This document shows, in pieces, positions 1 to 8,320 of a stretch of DNA of 27,134 nt. Both the position numbers and the translations under genes were made by a program. The DNA comes from Pseudomonadota bacterium. Its GTDB lineage: Bacteria; Pseudomonadota; Gammaproteobacteria; Burkholderiales; Eutrophovitaceae. Below the pieces are notes generated by a model. That model worked only from the letters and a program-made list of their open reading frames with translations. It did not search any database and was not told where the DNA came from. Location: assembly GCA_002704665.1 (NCBI GenBank), contig PAHB01000111.1:20671-47804 (forward strand), in the 5' to 3' direction. Within the stretch, counting starts at the first letter, position 1, and the number at the start of each line of letters is the position of its first letter.

Positions 1-1661
1 GCTGATCTTATTCTGGCCTTGTTTCGTCTACCCCTATGGCCTTGAATAGCGAATCGATGGGCTTCATCCCTAATCTCTTGAATTAAATGTAAAGCGGGAT
101 CTGTTTCCCCCAGCGTTAGAGGTTTCGCCTCGTTTGGGAAAACAATTCTTTCAAAACCTGGTTTTCGCTCTAAACCTTTCGCAATACCAATGAGTCCGAT
201 TTGGTTGAGCCCTATCTCCTTGAGAACTTTATCCGCCCCATTAACCTGACCCTTTCCCCCATCAACCATAATTAAATCTGGAATTTTACCATCCTCTTTA
301 ATTAGTCTCACATAGCGTCTTTCAATGACCTGCGAGATGGCACCATAATCATCGCCCGGCGTGACATTTGAAATATTGAATTTGCGGTATTCAGATGGCT
401 GCATCGCTTTATTATCATATACTACGCAAGATGCTACCGTCGCTTCGCCCTGCATGTGACTTACATCAAAACATTCAATCCGTTTAATTATGTCGATAGA
501 AGAAAGCTTATCATTCAACGATACTAACCTTCTTTCTTGATTAATCTGGGTGCTCAATCTCTGTCCGAGAGAAATTTCTGCATTCTTTTGAGCCATCTCC
601 ATCCATACTCTTTTTCTTCCGATAGGACTTCGAATAAATCTTACGGTTTTCCCCAATTGCTGACTTAAAACTTCTTGTAATGCATTGACAGATATTTTAC
701 GATTCAAGATAACCGTAGCAGGAACCTGTGTGCCAATATAGTGTTGCGCTAGAAATGCCGAAAGGGCGTCATCTTCATTTCCATAAAAAATATTTTTCGG
801 AAAAAAGCTTTTATCCCCCCTATGATCCCCGTTGCGGATCATAACTACGTTCACACAAATCATTTCAGAAGCTTTAACTATTGCGACTATATCAGCGTCC
901 AAAGACATCCCGGTAGTTGCTACATACTGATGCTCTCTTATTTGTTGAAGTGCAAAGATTTGATCTCGAAACGATCCGGCTAATTCATATTTTTCATCTC
1001 TTGAGGCGATTTCCATACGATTTTCAAGTTTATTTATAACTTGATTATGTTTCCCGTTTAGGAATAATTGCGCATCCCTTAGAGTATCTTTATAACCATT
1101 CTCAGATATCTTTCTAACACATGGACCACTGCACCTTTTTATTTGATACAGAAGACAAGGTCGTACCCGATTAGAAAAAACACTATTCTCACACGTTCTG
1201 AGTTTAAAGACTTTTTGAAGTAAATGAATACTCTCCCTCACCGCCTTGGAATTTGAAAAAGGCCCAAAGTAACGACCGCCCTCTTTTGCACTCCCTCGAT
1301 ACAAATGCAATCGCGGAAATTTATGTTTGCTGAAAGCAACATATGGGTACGATTTATCATCCCTATAAAGAATATTGTACTTTGGTTTTAACGTTTTAAT
1401 AAGATTATTTTCCAGAAGCAAAGCTTCAGACTCGCTTCGGGTTACTGTTATGTCAATCTTATTCACCTGTCGAACCATTAGACGGATTCGAGGAGAAAGT
1501 TTCTTCTCCGACCGGAAGTATGAAGAGACTCTTTTTTTCAAATCAATCGATTTGCCAACATAGAGTAGTTGCTTAGATCTACCTGTCATTCTGTAGACGC
1601 CCGGCAAGTTAGGCATTGAATCTATAAACTCATTTGGATTAAATTTTGTACTATTTGCCAT
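1..1661 (-). CDS. uvrC: UvrABC excinuclease subunit C (3' end beyond window)
   Basis: UvrC makes both incisions flanking a DNA lesion in nucleotide excision repair, after UvrB has been loaded. The visible 553 codons begin at an ATG at 1661 and run off the left edge; full-length proteins are about 600 residues, so only the C-terminal helix-hairpin-helix part is missing. Visible are an N-terminal GIY-YIG nuclease (GVYRM ... LYVGKS, about residues 21-38) and four cysteines near residues 155-180 spaced 12, 8 and 4 apart, the spacing of the Fe-S cluster cysteines of E. coli UvrC. A UvrB-binding UVR segment follows (about 205-240), then the RNase-H-like nuclease with FDVSH, MVDGGKGQ and RDEAHRFA. 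The gene starts 37 nt after the uracil-DNA glycosylase gene on the same strand, so the two repair genes are probably co-transcribed. No strong Shine-Dalgarno is visible. Confidence 0.96.
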   Translation of the reverse strand, partial: MANSTKFNPNEFIDSMPNLPGVYRMTGRSKQLLYVGKSIDLKKRVSSYFRSEKKLSPRIRLMVRQVNKIDITVTRSESEALLLENNLIKTLKPKYNILYRDDKSYPYVAFSKHKFPRLHLYRGSAKEGGRYFGPFSNSKAVRESIHLLQKVFKLRTCENSVFSNRVRPCLLYQIKRCSGPCVRKISENGYKDTLRDAQLFLNGKHNQVINKLENRMEIASRDEKYELAGSFRDQIFALQQIREHQYVATTGMSLDADIVAIVKASEMICVNVVMIRNGDHRGDKSFFPKNIFYGNEDDALSAFLAQHYIGTQVPATVILNRKISVNALQEVLSQQLGKTVRFIRSPIGRKRVWMEMAQKNAEISLGQRLSTQINQERRLVSLNDKLSSIDIIKRIECFDVSHMQGEATVASCVVYDNKAMQPSEYRKFNISNVTPGDDYGAISQVIERRYVRLIKEDGKIPDLIMVDGGKGQVNGADKVLKEIGLNQIGLIGIAKGLERKPGFERIVFPNEAKPLTLGETDPALHLIQEIRDEAHRFAIQGHRGRRNKARIRS

Positions 1662-1698
1662 TGAAATGCCTGTTGGTTTTAATAATTCCTGCAGAATT

Positions 1699-2343
1699 TT
1701 AAAATTTAGCGAGTTGATTAGCAATCCAACTGAAAACATTTTCGAACATTTCTTTAGTCAATCGCCTTGTTTGAGTGTTGTATCTCGAACAATGATAACT
1801 GTCTATAAGGTATTGATCGAGCCCAAGTTCATGGATATTTCCATGCTTAAAGTTATATTCCGATTGCTGAACTTCAAAACTCTTAACTACGCTTTGATGA
1901 GCTATTTTTCCTAGTGCCAAAATTATATTTTTCTTAGGCAACCCTAGTATCTCCTCTTTTAAAAAACTAAGGCAATTATGAATTTCCTCGCTAGTTGGTT
2001 TATTTTGGGGGGGAACACAGCGCACGGCATTTGTAATTCGGCAATTTATCAGATTCAATTTATGGTCAAAAACTGTTGATGCTGGTTGCGATGAAAATCC
2101 AAATTTATAAAGTGTAGAATACAATATTACACCTGCATGATCACCGGTAAAAGGTCTTCCTGTTCTGTTCGCACCGTGCAAACCCGGCGCTAGTCCGACT
2201 ATCAATAGATTTGATCCCTTCGGACCAAATGACGGCACTGGCAAATTATAATATTTTTCGTAAATACTACGATTTTTGTCTAAAAAACTAGACAATCGAG
2301 AACATTGTTGGCAATCTACTGAAAATTTTTTGATATCATTCAT
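1699..2343 (-). CDS. Family 5 (UDGb-type) uracil-DNA glycosylase with Fe-S cluster
   Basis: This base-excision-repair enzyme removes uracil, and in this family also other deaminated bases, from DNA. The 214-residue protein has the four-cysteine pattern of Fe-S uracil-DNA glycosylases: Cys11 and Cys14 (CQQC), Cys109 (AVRCVPPQNKP) and Cys124. Motif 1 is GLAPGLHGANRTGRPFTGD (50-68), which is the family 5 form: there is no Asp or Glu at the position used by families 1 and 4. Motif 2 is YHCSRYNTQTRRLT (183-196), replacing the HPS motif of other families. The ATG at 2343 is chosen because it gives the expected N-terminus just before CxxC. The gene is divergent from efp across 72 bp and lies upstream of uvrC. 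Family 5 rather than family 4 is inferred from the motif 1 and motif 2 wording. Confidence 0.9.
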   Translation of the reverse strand: MNDIKKFSVDCQQCSRLSSFLDKNRSIYEKYYNLPVPSFGPKGSNLLIVGLAPGLHGANRTGRPFTGDHAGVILYSTLYKFGFSSQPASTVFDHKLNLINCRITNAVRCVPPQNKPTSEEIHNCLSFLKEEILGLPKKNIILALGKIAHQSVVKSFEVQQSEYNFKHGNIHELGLDQYLIDSYHCSRYNTQTRRLTKEMFENVFSWIANQLAKF

Positions 2344-2415
2344 AAATTTGACACTTGATGGACAATTTACGCTTTACTGAGACAATGCGCACCCAAATCT
2401 CACGGATAATTTCAA

Positions 2416-2982
2416 ATGGCTAAAATACCCGCAACTGAAATTAGGACTGGAAATCTTATAGTCCTAGCTGGAAAAGTACACAAAGTTCTGAAATCATATC
2501 ATGTTCACGTCGGCGGGAGAGGCGGAGCGTTTATGCAAGTAGAAACAAGAGAGATCGAAACTGGAACTAAGAAAAATGAAAGACTCAGGTCAGATGATAA
2601 GATAGAACGAGCGTTTGTCGAAACCCGGCAAATGGAATATTTGTATCAAGATGGAGAAAATTACGTCTTTATGGATCAAAAAAACTATGAACAACTGAGC
2701 ATTTCATCAGACTTGTTAGATGATCAAGCAGGTTATTTGGTGCCAAACACGGCGGTTCAAATAGATTTTCATAACGAAAAACCGATTGGTGTGCAACTTC
2801 CGGCCAGTATAGTATTGTCAATTGTTGAAACAGAACCCAGTCTTAAAAATGCAACAGCTACTGGTTCGTTTAAGCCAGCAAAAGTAGAAACAAATATTAC
2901 AATTATGGTCCCTCAGTTCGTTAACGAAGGGGATAAAATAAAAGTAAATACAGATACTGGAGAATACATGGAAAGAGCCTAG
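2416..2982 (+). CDS. efp: Translation elongation factor P, with Arg at the tip-loop position
   Basis: EF-P binds ribosomes stalled on polyproline and stimulates peptide bond formation. The 188-residue length is standard for its three domains: a KOW-like domain (about 1-64) and two OB domains (about 68-128 and 132-188). The tip loop reads HVHVGGRGGAF (29-39). Most EF-Ps, including E. coli, have PGKG here with the modified lysine; this protein has Arg35 in a loop that appears one residue longer. The rest, for example EIETGTKKNERLRS and the ending TGEYMERA, reads like alphaproteobacterial EF-P although the surrounding gene order is gammaproteobacterial. No EarP, EpmA/EpmB or other EF-P modification gene is in the window. 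The gene stands alone between divergent and convergent neighbours, so it has its own promoter. A perfect TTGACA lies at 2348-2353 but no convincing -10 follows it. The Shine-Dalgarno is weak. Confidence 0.96.
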   Translation: MAKIPATEIRTGNLIVLAGKVHKVLKSYHVHVGGRGGAFMQVETREIETGTKKNERLRSDDKIERAFVETRQMEYLYQDGENYVFMDQKNYEQLSISSDLLDDQAGYLVPNTAVQIDFHNEKPIGVQLPASIVLSIVETEPSLKNATATGSFKPAKVETNITIMVPQFVNEGDKIKVNTDTGEYMERA

Positions 2983-2993
2983 CAAGCGCTAGA

Positions 2994-4040
2994 TCAAGAT
3001 ATTCCGTGAAACTCATCCTCTATTGACTCAACCGCCCGCGTGTATAGGCGATCATTGCCATTATTCCTAAAGGCTTCATGGGCGTTTTTTTCAATTTCGT
3101 GAAGAAATAATTCACAACTATTTGAAGCCTTGGAAATCCTATCAACGGGAATAGCATCCAGAAGTCTATCGGCATCGTCTGGCTCGTTGCAAACAAGAAT
3201 AACATCACAGCCTGCATTCAGTGCCATCTTTCCGCGCTCTTCTATCGAACTATTAATGAAGGCACCTTTCATCGATAAGTCATCACTGAAAATCACCCCC
3301 TTAAATCCTAACTTTACCCTGAGAATGTTTTTTAACCAGTACTCTGAAAAACCCACTGGCAATGAATCGACTGATGGGTAAACCACATGAGCCGGCATAA
3401 TTGCAGAAACGCCATTATCAATTAAATTAGCAAAAGGTATAACATCCCGTTCCATAATTAAATCTAAAGATCTATGATCTGTAACAATTTCGAGATGAGA
3501 GTCTTCCGATACGAATCCGTGACCCGGGAAATGTTTTCCAACCGACACACTTCCACCTCGAGTTAAACCCTTGATGATTGAATAACTTAATTCACTCACA
3601 ACTCGAGGATCTGAGTGAAATGCTCGATCTCCAATTACTTTACTTTTCCCATAATCCAAATCAAGAACTGGTGTAAAACTAAAATCAACGCCACAGGATC
3701 TAAGTTCAAGTGCTATTATGAGTCCTATTTTTTTGGCAAGATCATTCGCTCGCAGTTTATCTTTCATCCAAATTATTCCCAAGTCTCGCATGGCCGGTAT
3801 AAGTGTGAATTCATCCTTAAATCGCTGAACTCTTCCTCCTTCATGATCGACTGCTATAGCAATAGGAGTTGGTCGAAGGTCTTTAATATCCCTACAAAGT
3901 TCACTTAGTTGTGTTTTGTTTAAAAAGTTTCTCGCAAACAGAATCACCCCAAAACAATTTGGATGGGATAATCTTCGCTTATCATCGTTTGTAAGACTCG
4001 TGCCATTAATATCTAACATTACAACACCGTTTGATGTCAT
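2994..4040 (-). CDS. nagZ: Beta-N-acetylhexosaminidase NagZ
   Basis: NagZ is the cytosolic glycoside hydrolase family 3 enzyme that removes GlcNAc from muropeptides during peptidoglycan recycling. The 348-residue protein has AVDHEGGRVQRF (63-74) and KHFPGHG followed by EDSH (169-182), which is the loop carrying the catalytic His/Asp pair. It also has FSDDLSMKG (251-259) with the nucleophilic aspartate. There is no signal peptide, as expected for a cytosolic enzyme. It is the last gene of the conserved lepA-to-nagZ block: its ATG lies 3 nt after the acpS stop, so it is probably translationally coupled. It converges on efp, with only 11 nt between the stop codons and no obvious intrinsic terminator. 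Confidence 0.95.
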   Translation of the reverse strand: MTSNGVVMLDINGTSLTNDDKRRLSHPNCFGVILFARNFLNKTQLSELCRDIKDLRPTPIAIAVDHEGGRVQRFKDEFTLIPAMRDLGIIWMKDKLRANDLAKKIGLIIALELRSCGVDFSFTPVLDLDYGKSKVIGDRAFHSDPRVVSELSYSIIKGLTRGGSVSVGKHFPGHGFVSEDSHLEIVTDHRSLDLIMERDVIPFANLIDNGVSAIMPAHVVYPSVDSLPVGFSEYWLKNILRVKLGFKGVIFSDDLSMKGAFINSSIEERGKMALNAGCDVILVCNEPDDADRLLDAIPVDRISKASNSCELFLHEIEKNAHEAFRNNGNDRLYTRAVESIEDEFHGIS

Positions 4041-4043
4041 ATT

Positions 4044-4421
4044 TTATCTCTCTATTAAAACAAAAGCTGTTGATAGATCTTTCTCATGGGCAATACTCAG
4101 GTGCACAGATTTTATGGCAAGGTTTGCCAGATAGACGCTTAATTTGGATTGATATTCAAAAAATGGAGCTTTATTTTCATCGCTCATAACTACAATATTT
4201 TGAAATGTTGCGGGAGCGCTCACCCCTGTCTTAAGCGCTTTACCGAAAGCTTCTTTTGCAGCGAATCGACTTGCGAGAAATTGATCTTTGTGAATTGCTT
4301 TCTGATATGCTTTTTTTTCATAATCAGTAAGCACTCGCGTAACAAAATTAGTCTCCCTAGACTTAATGATATCCATTATCCTAGAATGTTCAACTATATC
4401 TACACCAATCCCAAAGATCAT
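4044..4421 (-). CDS. acpS: Holo-[acyl-carrier-protein] synthase
   Basis: AcpS transfers the 4'-phosphopantetheine arm from CoA to apo-ACP, the activation step for fatty-acid synthesis. The 125-residue length is typical. The magnesium-binding motifs are visible: GIGVDIVE with Asp8, and RFAAKEAFGKAL with Glu57. The ATG at 4421 overlaps the pdxJ stop in an ATGA arrangement, which implies translational coupling. The pdxJ-acpS pair is a widely conserved arrangement in Proteobacteria. Confidence 0.96.
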   Translation of the reverse strand: MIFGIGVDIVEHSRIMDIIKSRETNFVTRVLTDYEKKAYQKAIHKDQFLASRFAAKEAFGKALKTGVSAPATFQNIVVMSDENKAPFFEYQSKLSVYLANLAIKSVHLSIAHEKDLSTAFVLIER

Positions 4422-5164
4422 GAGGGATTTTCCCCTGAAGTAATCTTTTTATATTCTTTCACCACGGAAGAGAAACCATGATACAGTGAATCTACCACAA
4501 TGGCATGTCCAATAGAAACCTCTCTAACATTCGGTACTGCACATAAAAACAACCTAAGGTTATCCTTGTTTAAATCATGCCCTGCATTTATTCCCAAACC
4601 CAGTTCATTAGCCCGAGAACTACTCTTAAAATAAGTTGGTAAAATTTCTTGAGCTCTTTGCTCTGCATATGCTACCGCATAGGGTTCTGTATATAATTCA
4701 ACCCTGTCTACACCAAGCTCGTGCGCTTGATCCATGGCCTCTGGAGTTGGCTCCATGAAGAGGCTCACCCTGACACCTTTATCCTGCAATCGTTTTATAA
4801 AAGGAGAAAGTTGTTTACCATGCTTTTCTAAATCCCATCCACTATTTGATGTTAAGGTATTGATATCATCGGGGACAAAGGTACATTGAGTAGGACAAAA
4901 TTCTTCCGCAATATCCATTAAATTATGAAAAGGATTGCCCTCAACATTTAATTCAATATTCGAATAGTCGAGTAAAAGACTTTTTATCTCGGAAACATCA
5001 TTTTTAGTAGCATGACGTTGATCGGGCCTGGGGTGTAACGTGATTCCATCGGCGCCGCTATTTATGGCGAGTTGTACGAAATTTATCAAGTTAGGAATTC
5101 CGTTTTCTCTGGAGTTTCGTATTAGAGCAATTTTGTTTAAATTAACGCTTAGTTTAGTCATCAC
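4418..5164 (-). CDS. pdxJ: Pyridoxine 5'-phosphate synthase
   Basis: PdxJ condenses 1-deoxyxylulose 5-phosphate with 3-amino-2-oxopropyl phosphate to give pyridoxine 5'-phosphate, the last ring-forming step of vitamin B6 synthesis in the DXP-dependent pathway. The protein starts LSVNLNKIALIRNSR and carries the family signatures GADGITLHPRPDQRH and ELNVEGNPF. Near the C-terminus it has GINAGHDLN and a phosphate-binding EVSIGHAIV. The recO stop and the start region read TAGTGATG: translation may begin at GTG (5164, overlapping the stop by 1 nt) or at the adjacent ATG (5161), giving 248 or 247 residues. The ATG matches the usual N-terminus of the family. The gene is coupled to recO upstream and acpS downstream. 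Confidence 0.96.
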   Translation of the reverse strand: MMTKLSVNLNKIALIRNSRENGIPNLINFVQLAINSGADGITLHPRPDQRHATKNDVSEIKSLLLDYSNIELNVEGNPFHNLMDIAEEFCPTQCTFVPDDINTLTSNSGWDLEKHGKQLSPFIKRLQDKGVRVSLFMEPTPEAMDQAHELGVDRVELYTEPYAVAYAEQRAQEILPTYFKSSSRANELGLGINAGHDLNKDNLRLFLCAVPNVREVSIGHAIVVDSLYHGFSSVVKEYKKITSGENPS

Positions 5165-5892
5165 TATATTTGTTTGTAATTTTTTAAAAGTTCCCTACTA
5201 TGCAAAATCTTATCGCCCAAATAATATTCTAATAGATATCTCATAAGTTTCTTACTTTCCAGTAAGGTTCTCGGGTCACTGAAGTTTGCATTTTGGATAT
5301 CGCAAAATGTTTTTCCATGAATTTTTAATTTGTGTTGTGAGCTTCCCTTCAACTCCATCGGCCCTGTTTCTGGCAAGTATGTATAAATACCTTTTGGTTC
5401 TATTTGCACATTTTCTTCTTCAGAATAATCCAGTTTTAATTGATAACCAATCTCTCTTAATAAATTTATTTCAAATTTACGAAGCACTATAGATATTGCT
5501 GTTTCACTATTCAAATCATTTATTGCATTGTAGTAACATTTAAATAAATTTTCATGAGGATCATCTTTAGCTAACAAGTTCAAAATCAGCTCGTTAATAT
5601 AAAAGCCGCAAATTAATGCCAATCCATCGAGTATAGGTACGCCACCAACCCAGTCTACTCGGTACAAAGTTTTCAACTCATTTCTACCCGACCACTCCAT
5701 TTCTAAGGGCTGAAAAAGCTGGATAGAGCTACGGAGTCCCGAGGCAGGCCTTTTTGCGCCTTTTGCAACACAGGAGATTCGTCCATATGTCTGGGTAAAT
5801 GCTTCAACGATTAAACTTGTTTCCTTATATGGATAGCTATGCAAAATGTACCCTACACTTTGAGATCTGCCTCTTCCTGCTAAATTTGCCAT
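5164..5892 (-). CDS. recO: DNA repair protein RecO
   Basis: RecO acts with RecR to load RecA onto SSB-coated single-stranded DNA in RecF-pathway recombination and gap repair. The 242 residues start with the OB-fold typical of the family: GYILHSYPYKETSLIVEAFT, then YGRISCVAKGAKRP, and a QLFQPLEMEWSGR strand. The C-terminal helical part follows. No zinc-binding cysteine cluster is seen, as in many gammaproteobacterial RecO proteins. It starts 8 nt after the era stop and runs directly into pdxJ (era-recO-pdxJ order). Assignment rests on the N-terminal signatures plus synteny. Confidence 0.93.
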   Translation of the reverse strand: MANLAGRGRSQSVGYILHSYPYKETSLIVEAFTQTYGRISCVAKGAKRPASGLRSSIQLFQPLEMEWSGRNELKTLYRVDWVGGVPILDGLALICGFYINELILNLLAKDDPHENLFKCYYNAINDLNSETAISIVLRKFEINLLREIGYQLKLDYSEEENVQIEPKGIYTYLPETGPMELKGSSQHKLKIHGKTFCDIQNANFSDPRTLLESKKLMRYLLEYYLGDKILHSRELLKNYKQI

Positions 5893-5900
5893 TTATCTAT

Positions 5901-6788
5901 TTAAAACCCCATCAACCGCAAATTAGTTGTACTATCAGCCCAACTAGGTTGCTCTTTGACCCATACCTGTAAAAAAACTTTTTTTGAAACTCTTTTTTGA
6001 ATTCCAACTCTGGCATCCGATATTATTTTTTTTAGTGTTAAACCTTTTTTTCCGATTACGATACCTTTATGACTTGCTTTATCAACTAAGATCATTACTT
6101 TAATAGTAATAATTTTAGGGCTTTCGTCTATCCCTTCAATCAAAACTGCACTGGTATAGGGAATTTCATCACCAAGGTGTACGAACAGTTGTTCTCGGAC
6201 TAATTCTGCGGCAATAAAGTCGAATGACCGATCAGTAATTGACTGTTGGTTATATTGTGGTTGCCCTTTCGATAGGTATTTTTTTAATATTTGGATAAGA
6301 GCTTCTCCACTCTTTTTTTTTATTCCGCTTAAAAGTAATATTTCGGAAAAAGCATATTGGGTTTTTATATTCTCAACAAACGGAAAAAACACAGTTTTGT
6401 CTTTTACTTGATCAATCTTATTAATAATCAAAAAGACATTAGTATTCTTCTTTACTCTCTCGAGCTCTTTTAAATCACGGATATCCCATTTAAGGGCCTC
6501 AATAACGAGCAACACAACATCTACCGTAGGGACAGTATTTTTTATCGCTCTGTTCATAATATTATTTAATTTGCTTTTGAACTTATATTGAAATCCCGGA
6601 GTATCGAAGAAGACGATTTGAATATTTGGTTGATTATAAATCCCGGCGATTTGATGTCTCGTAGTCTGCGGGCGCCTCGATACAATACTTACGTTATGAT
6701 GAAGAATAGTATTCAATAAAGTAGATTTTCCAACGTTTGGACGCCCTATAATCGCTACAGAGGCACTCTTAAAGCTATTCTCCGACAA
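5901..6788 (-). CDS. era: GTPase Era (16S rRNA maturation / 30S assembly), TTG start
   Basis: Era is the GTPase that binds the 3' end of 16S rRNA and helps 30S assembly. G1 is GRPNVGKS (15-22), G3 is DTPG (62-65) and G4 is NKID (123-126). A C-terminal KH domain with VIGKKG is present. Total length is 295 residues, standard for Era. The start codon is TTG at 6788: an in-frame TAG lies only two codons upstream, and no other start codon occurs before the P-loop. This TTG lies inside rnc, giving a 14-nt overlap and probable coupling to RNase III, which is a conserved functional pairing in rRNA processing. A run of nine adenines on the coding strand (6313-6321) encodes part of IKKKSG. Confidence 0.96.
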   Translation of the reverse strand: MSENSFKSASVAIIGRPNVGKSTLLNTILHHNVSIVSRRPQTTRHQIAGIYNQPNIQIVFFDTPGFQYKFKSKLNNIMNRAIKNTVPTVDVVLLVIEALKWDIRDLKELERVKKNTNVFLIINKIDQVKDKTVFFPFVENIKTQYAFSEILLLSGIKKKSGEALIQILKKYLSKGQPQYNQQSITDRSFDFIAAELVREQLFVHLGDEIPYTSAVLIEGIDESPKIITIKVMILVDKASHKGIVIGKKGLTLKKIISDARVGIQKRVSKKVFLQVWVKEQPSWADSTTNLRLMGF

Positions 6789-7455
6789 TTTCTAACGCCA
6801 ATCGGGCAGCATCTTTTTCTGCAGCTCTACGACTCGGCCCTTCCCCGGAAGAAATAATATTCATTTCTGGAATTTTACAGATCACCTTAAAAGTTTGTTC
6901 ATGAGCAAATCCCTCAACTTTATCAACGGTGTAATGCGGTGGGTTCAATCCCTTCCCTTGCAGTTTTTCTTGAAGGGCTGTTTTCGAATCTTTTTTTAAA
7001 AATATGTTCCCATCAACATCAGAGATAATTGGATCATACAACTTTGAGATAACGAAACTGATTGCCTCAAACCCACCGTCTAAAAATGTTGCACCGAAAA
7101 CCGCCTCAACAGCATCTGATAAAATGGATGGTTTTGCGTGTCCGTTCGATTTTTTTTCTCCTACCCCCATTTTTAAATGTCGGCCAAGAGATAATCCGTT
7201 AGCAATTGCGAAAAGGCTATCTTGGTTAACAAGATTCGATCGTAAACGAGATAATTCTCCTTCATTCAAATGACTAAAACGCTTAAACAGCATTTGCGCG
7301 ACAACACAGTTAAGAAGGCTATCTCCCAAAAATTCTAGTCTTTCGTTATTGTCTTTACCGTACGATCTATGAGTTATTGCTTTTTCAAGTAATCCTATAT
7401 TCGAAAATTTATATCCTAATAAAGTCTGTAGATTTTCTAAAGAAAAATTACTCAC
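6775..7455 (-). CDS. rnc: Ribonuclease III, GTG start
   Basis: RNase III cleaves double-stranded RNA in rRNA precursors and regulatory duplexes. The signature ERLEFLGDSLL begins at residue 38. The catalytic acidic residues fall at Glu41, Asp45, Asp114 and Glu117, the same numbers as in E. coli RNase III. The double-stranded-RNA-binding domain occupies about 155-226 and ends with GEGPSRRAAEKDAARLALE. The start is GTG at 7455: an in-frame TAG immediately precedes it and no good alternative lies downstream. The gene is 41 nt after lepB and overlaps era by 14 nt. Confidence 0.97.
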   Translation of the reverse strand: MSNFSLENLQTLLGYKFSNIGLLEKAITHRSYGKDNNERLEFLGDSLLNCVVAQMLFKRFSHLNEGELSRLRSNLVNQDSLFAIANGLSLGRHLKMGVGEKKSNGHAKPSILSDAVEAVFGATFLDGGFEAISFVISKLYDPIISDVDGNIFLKKDSKTALQEKLQGKGLNPPHYTVDKVEGFAHEQTFKVICKIPEMNIISSGEGPSRRAAEKDAARLALEIVGE

Positions 7456-7496
7456 CTAAAATCCCCAATACTTGATTAACCCTTGAAAGAAAAAAA

Positions 7497-8294
7497 TTAT
7501 TTTATTTGCGTACCGATTCTAGTGAAATCATTAAAATTCCACCACACAAAAAAGGCCTTCCCAACAATATTTTCTTCCGGTACAAAGCCCCAGTACCGAC
7601 TGTCTGAACTAGCGTCCCTGTTATCTCCCATCACAAAATAATGACCTTCCGGAACCTTACAAGAAAATCCCGACATTTTGAAGCTGCAATTCTCTCTGCC
7701 TTGAAAAGATCTAACAGCTGACAACCTGATAGCAGGTACGCTACGGTTGATTTGCGTTTGAAAGATTTTTCCGTCTAACGTTTCGTTTTTCCTTATTTTG
7801 TTCTGACTAGATAGGCTCGTTTTCCAATCATCATCGATATTCTCAGTTTTCACTCTAATACCGTTAATAAAAAGATTTTTATCGCTGTAGGTTACTGTGT
7901 CCTCAGGGATCCCAATGACCCTTTTTATATAATCAATTTTTTTGTTAACTGGGTACTTAAAAACCATTACATCCCCCCTATTTGGTTTGCCAATACTTAC
8001 CAATTTTTTGTTAACGACGGGAAAACGAATGCCGTAGGTGTACTTATTTACCAGTATAAAGTCGCCAACAATTAGTGTCGGTATCATTGATCCCGAGGGA
8101 ATCTTAAATGGTTCGACCAAAAATGACCTCAGGCAAAAAACTAATAGAATGACAGGAAAAAAACTTTTAGAGTACTCAACCCACCAAGGATCTTTTTTGT
8201 TGATGTCTCTTCGTTTTGCGAAAAAGAGTATATCAATTAACCAGATGAATCCTGTAATTGCTAAAAGCAACAACATCAATAGGGGGAAATTCAT
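7497..8294 (-). CDS. lepB: Signal peptidase I
   Basis: LepB is the inner-membrane Ser/Lys protease that removes signal peptides from Sec and Tat substrates. The 265 residues begin with two hydrophobic segments (about 4-25 and 45-60) that anchor the protein with its catalytic domain in the periplasm. The serine motif PSGSMIPTL has Ser69, and the general-base lysine is in DYIKRVIG (Lys124). The downstream box GDNRDASSDSRYWG is followed by VGKAFFVWW. The lepA-lepB-rnc order is the classic gammaproteobacterial arrangement. It starts 26 nt after lepA. Confidence 0.96.
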   Translation of the reverse strand: MNFPLLMLLLLAITGFIWLIDILFFAKRRDINKKDPWWVEYSKSFFPVILLVFCLRSFLVEPFKIPSGSMIPTLIVGDFILVNKYTYGIRFPVVNKKLVSIGKPNRGDVMVFKYPVNKKIDYIKRVIGIPEDTVTYSDKNLFINGIRVKTENIDDDWKTSLSSQNKIRKNETLDGKIFQTQINRSVPAIRLSAVRSFQGRENCSFKMSGFSCKVPEGHYFVMGDNRDASSDSRYWGFVPEENIVGKAFFVWWNFNDFTRIGTQIK

Positions 8295-8320
8295 AAATCT
8301 TACATCCTTTAAAAGTATTG

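Noticed and set aside
2348..2377. TTGACA as the efp promoter
   Set aside because: The -35 is perfect, but no hexamer resembling TATAAT lies 16-18 bp downstream; not listed as a promoter.
2979..2992. CTAGC-AAGC-GCTAG hairpin at the efp/nagZ convergent junction
   Set aside because: Only five pairs, overlaps the efp stop codon and has no T-tract on either strand; too weak to call a terminator.
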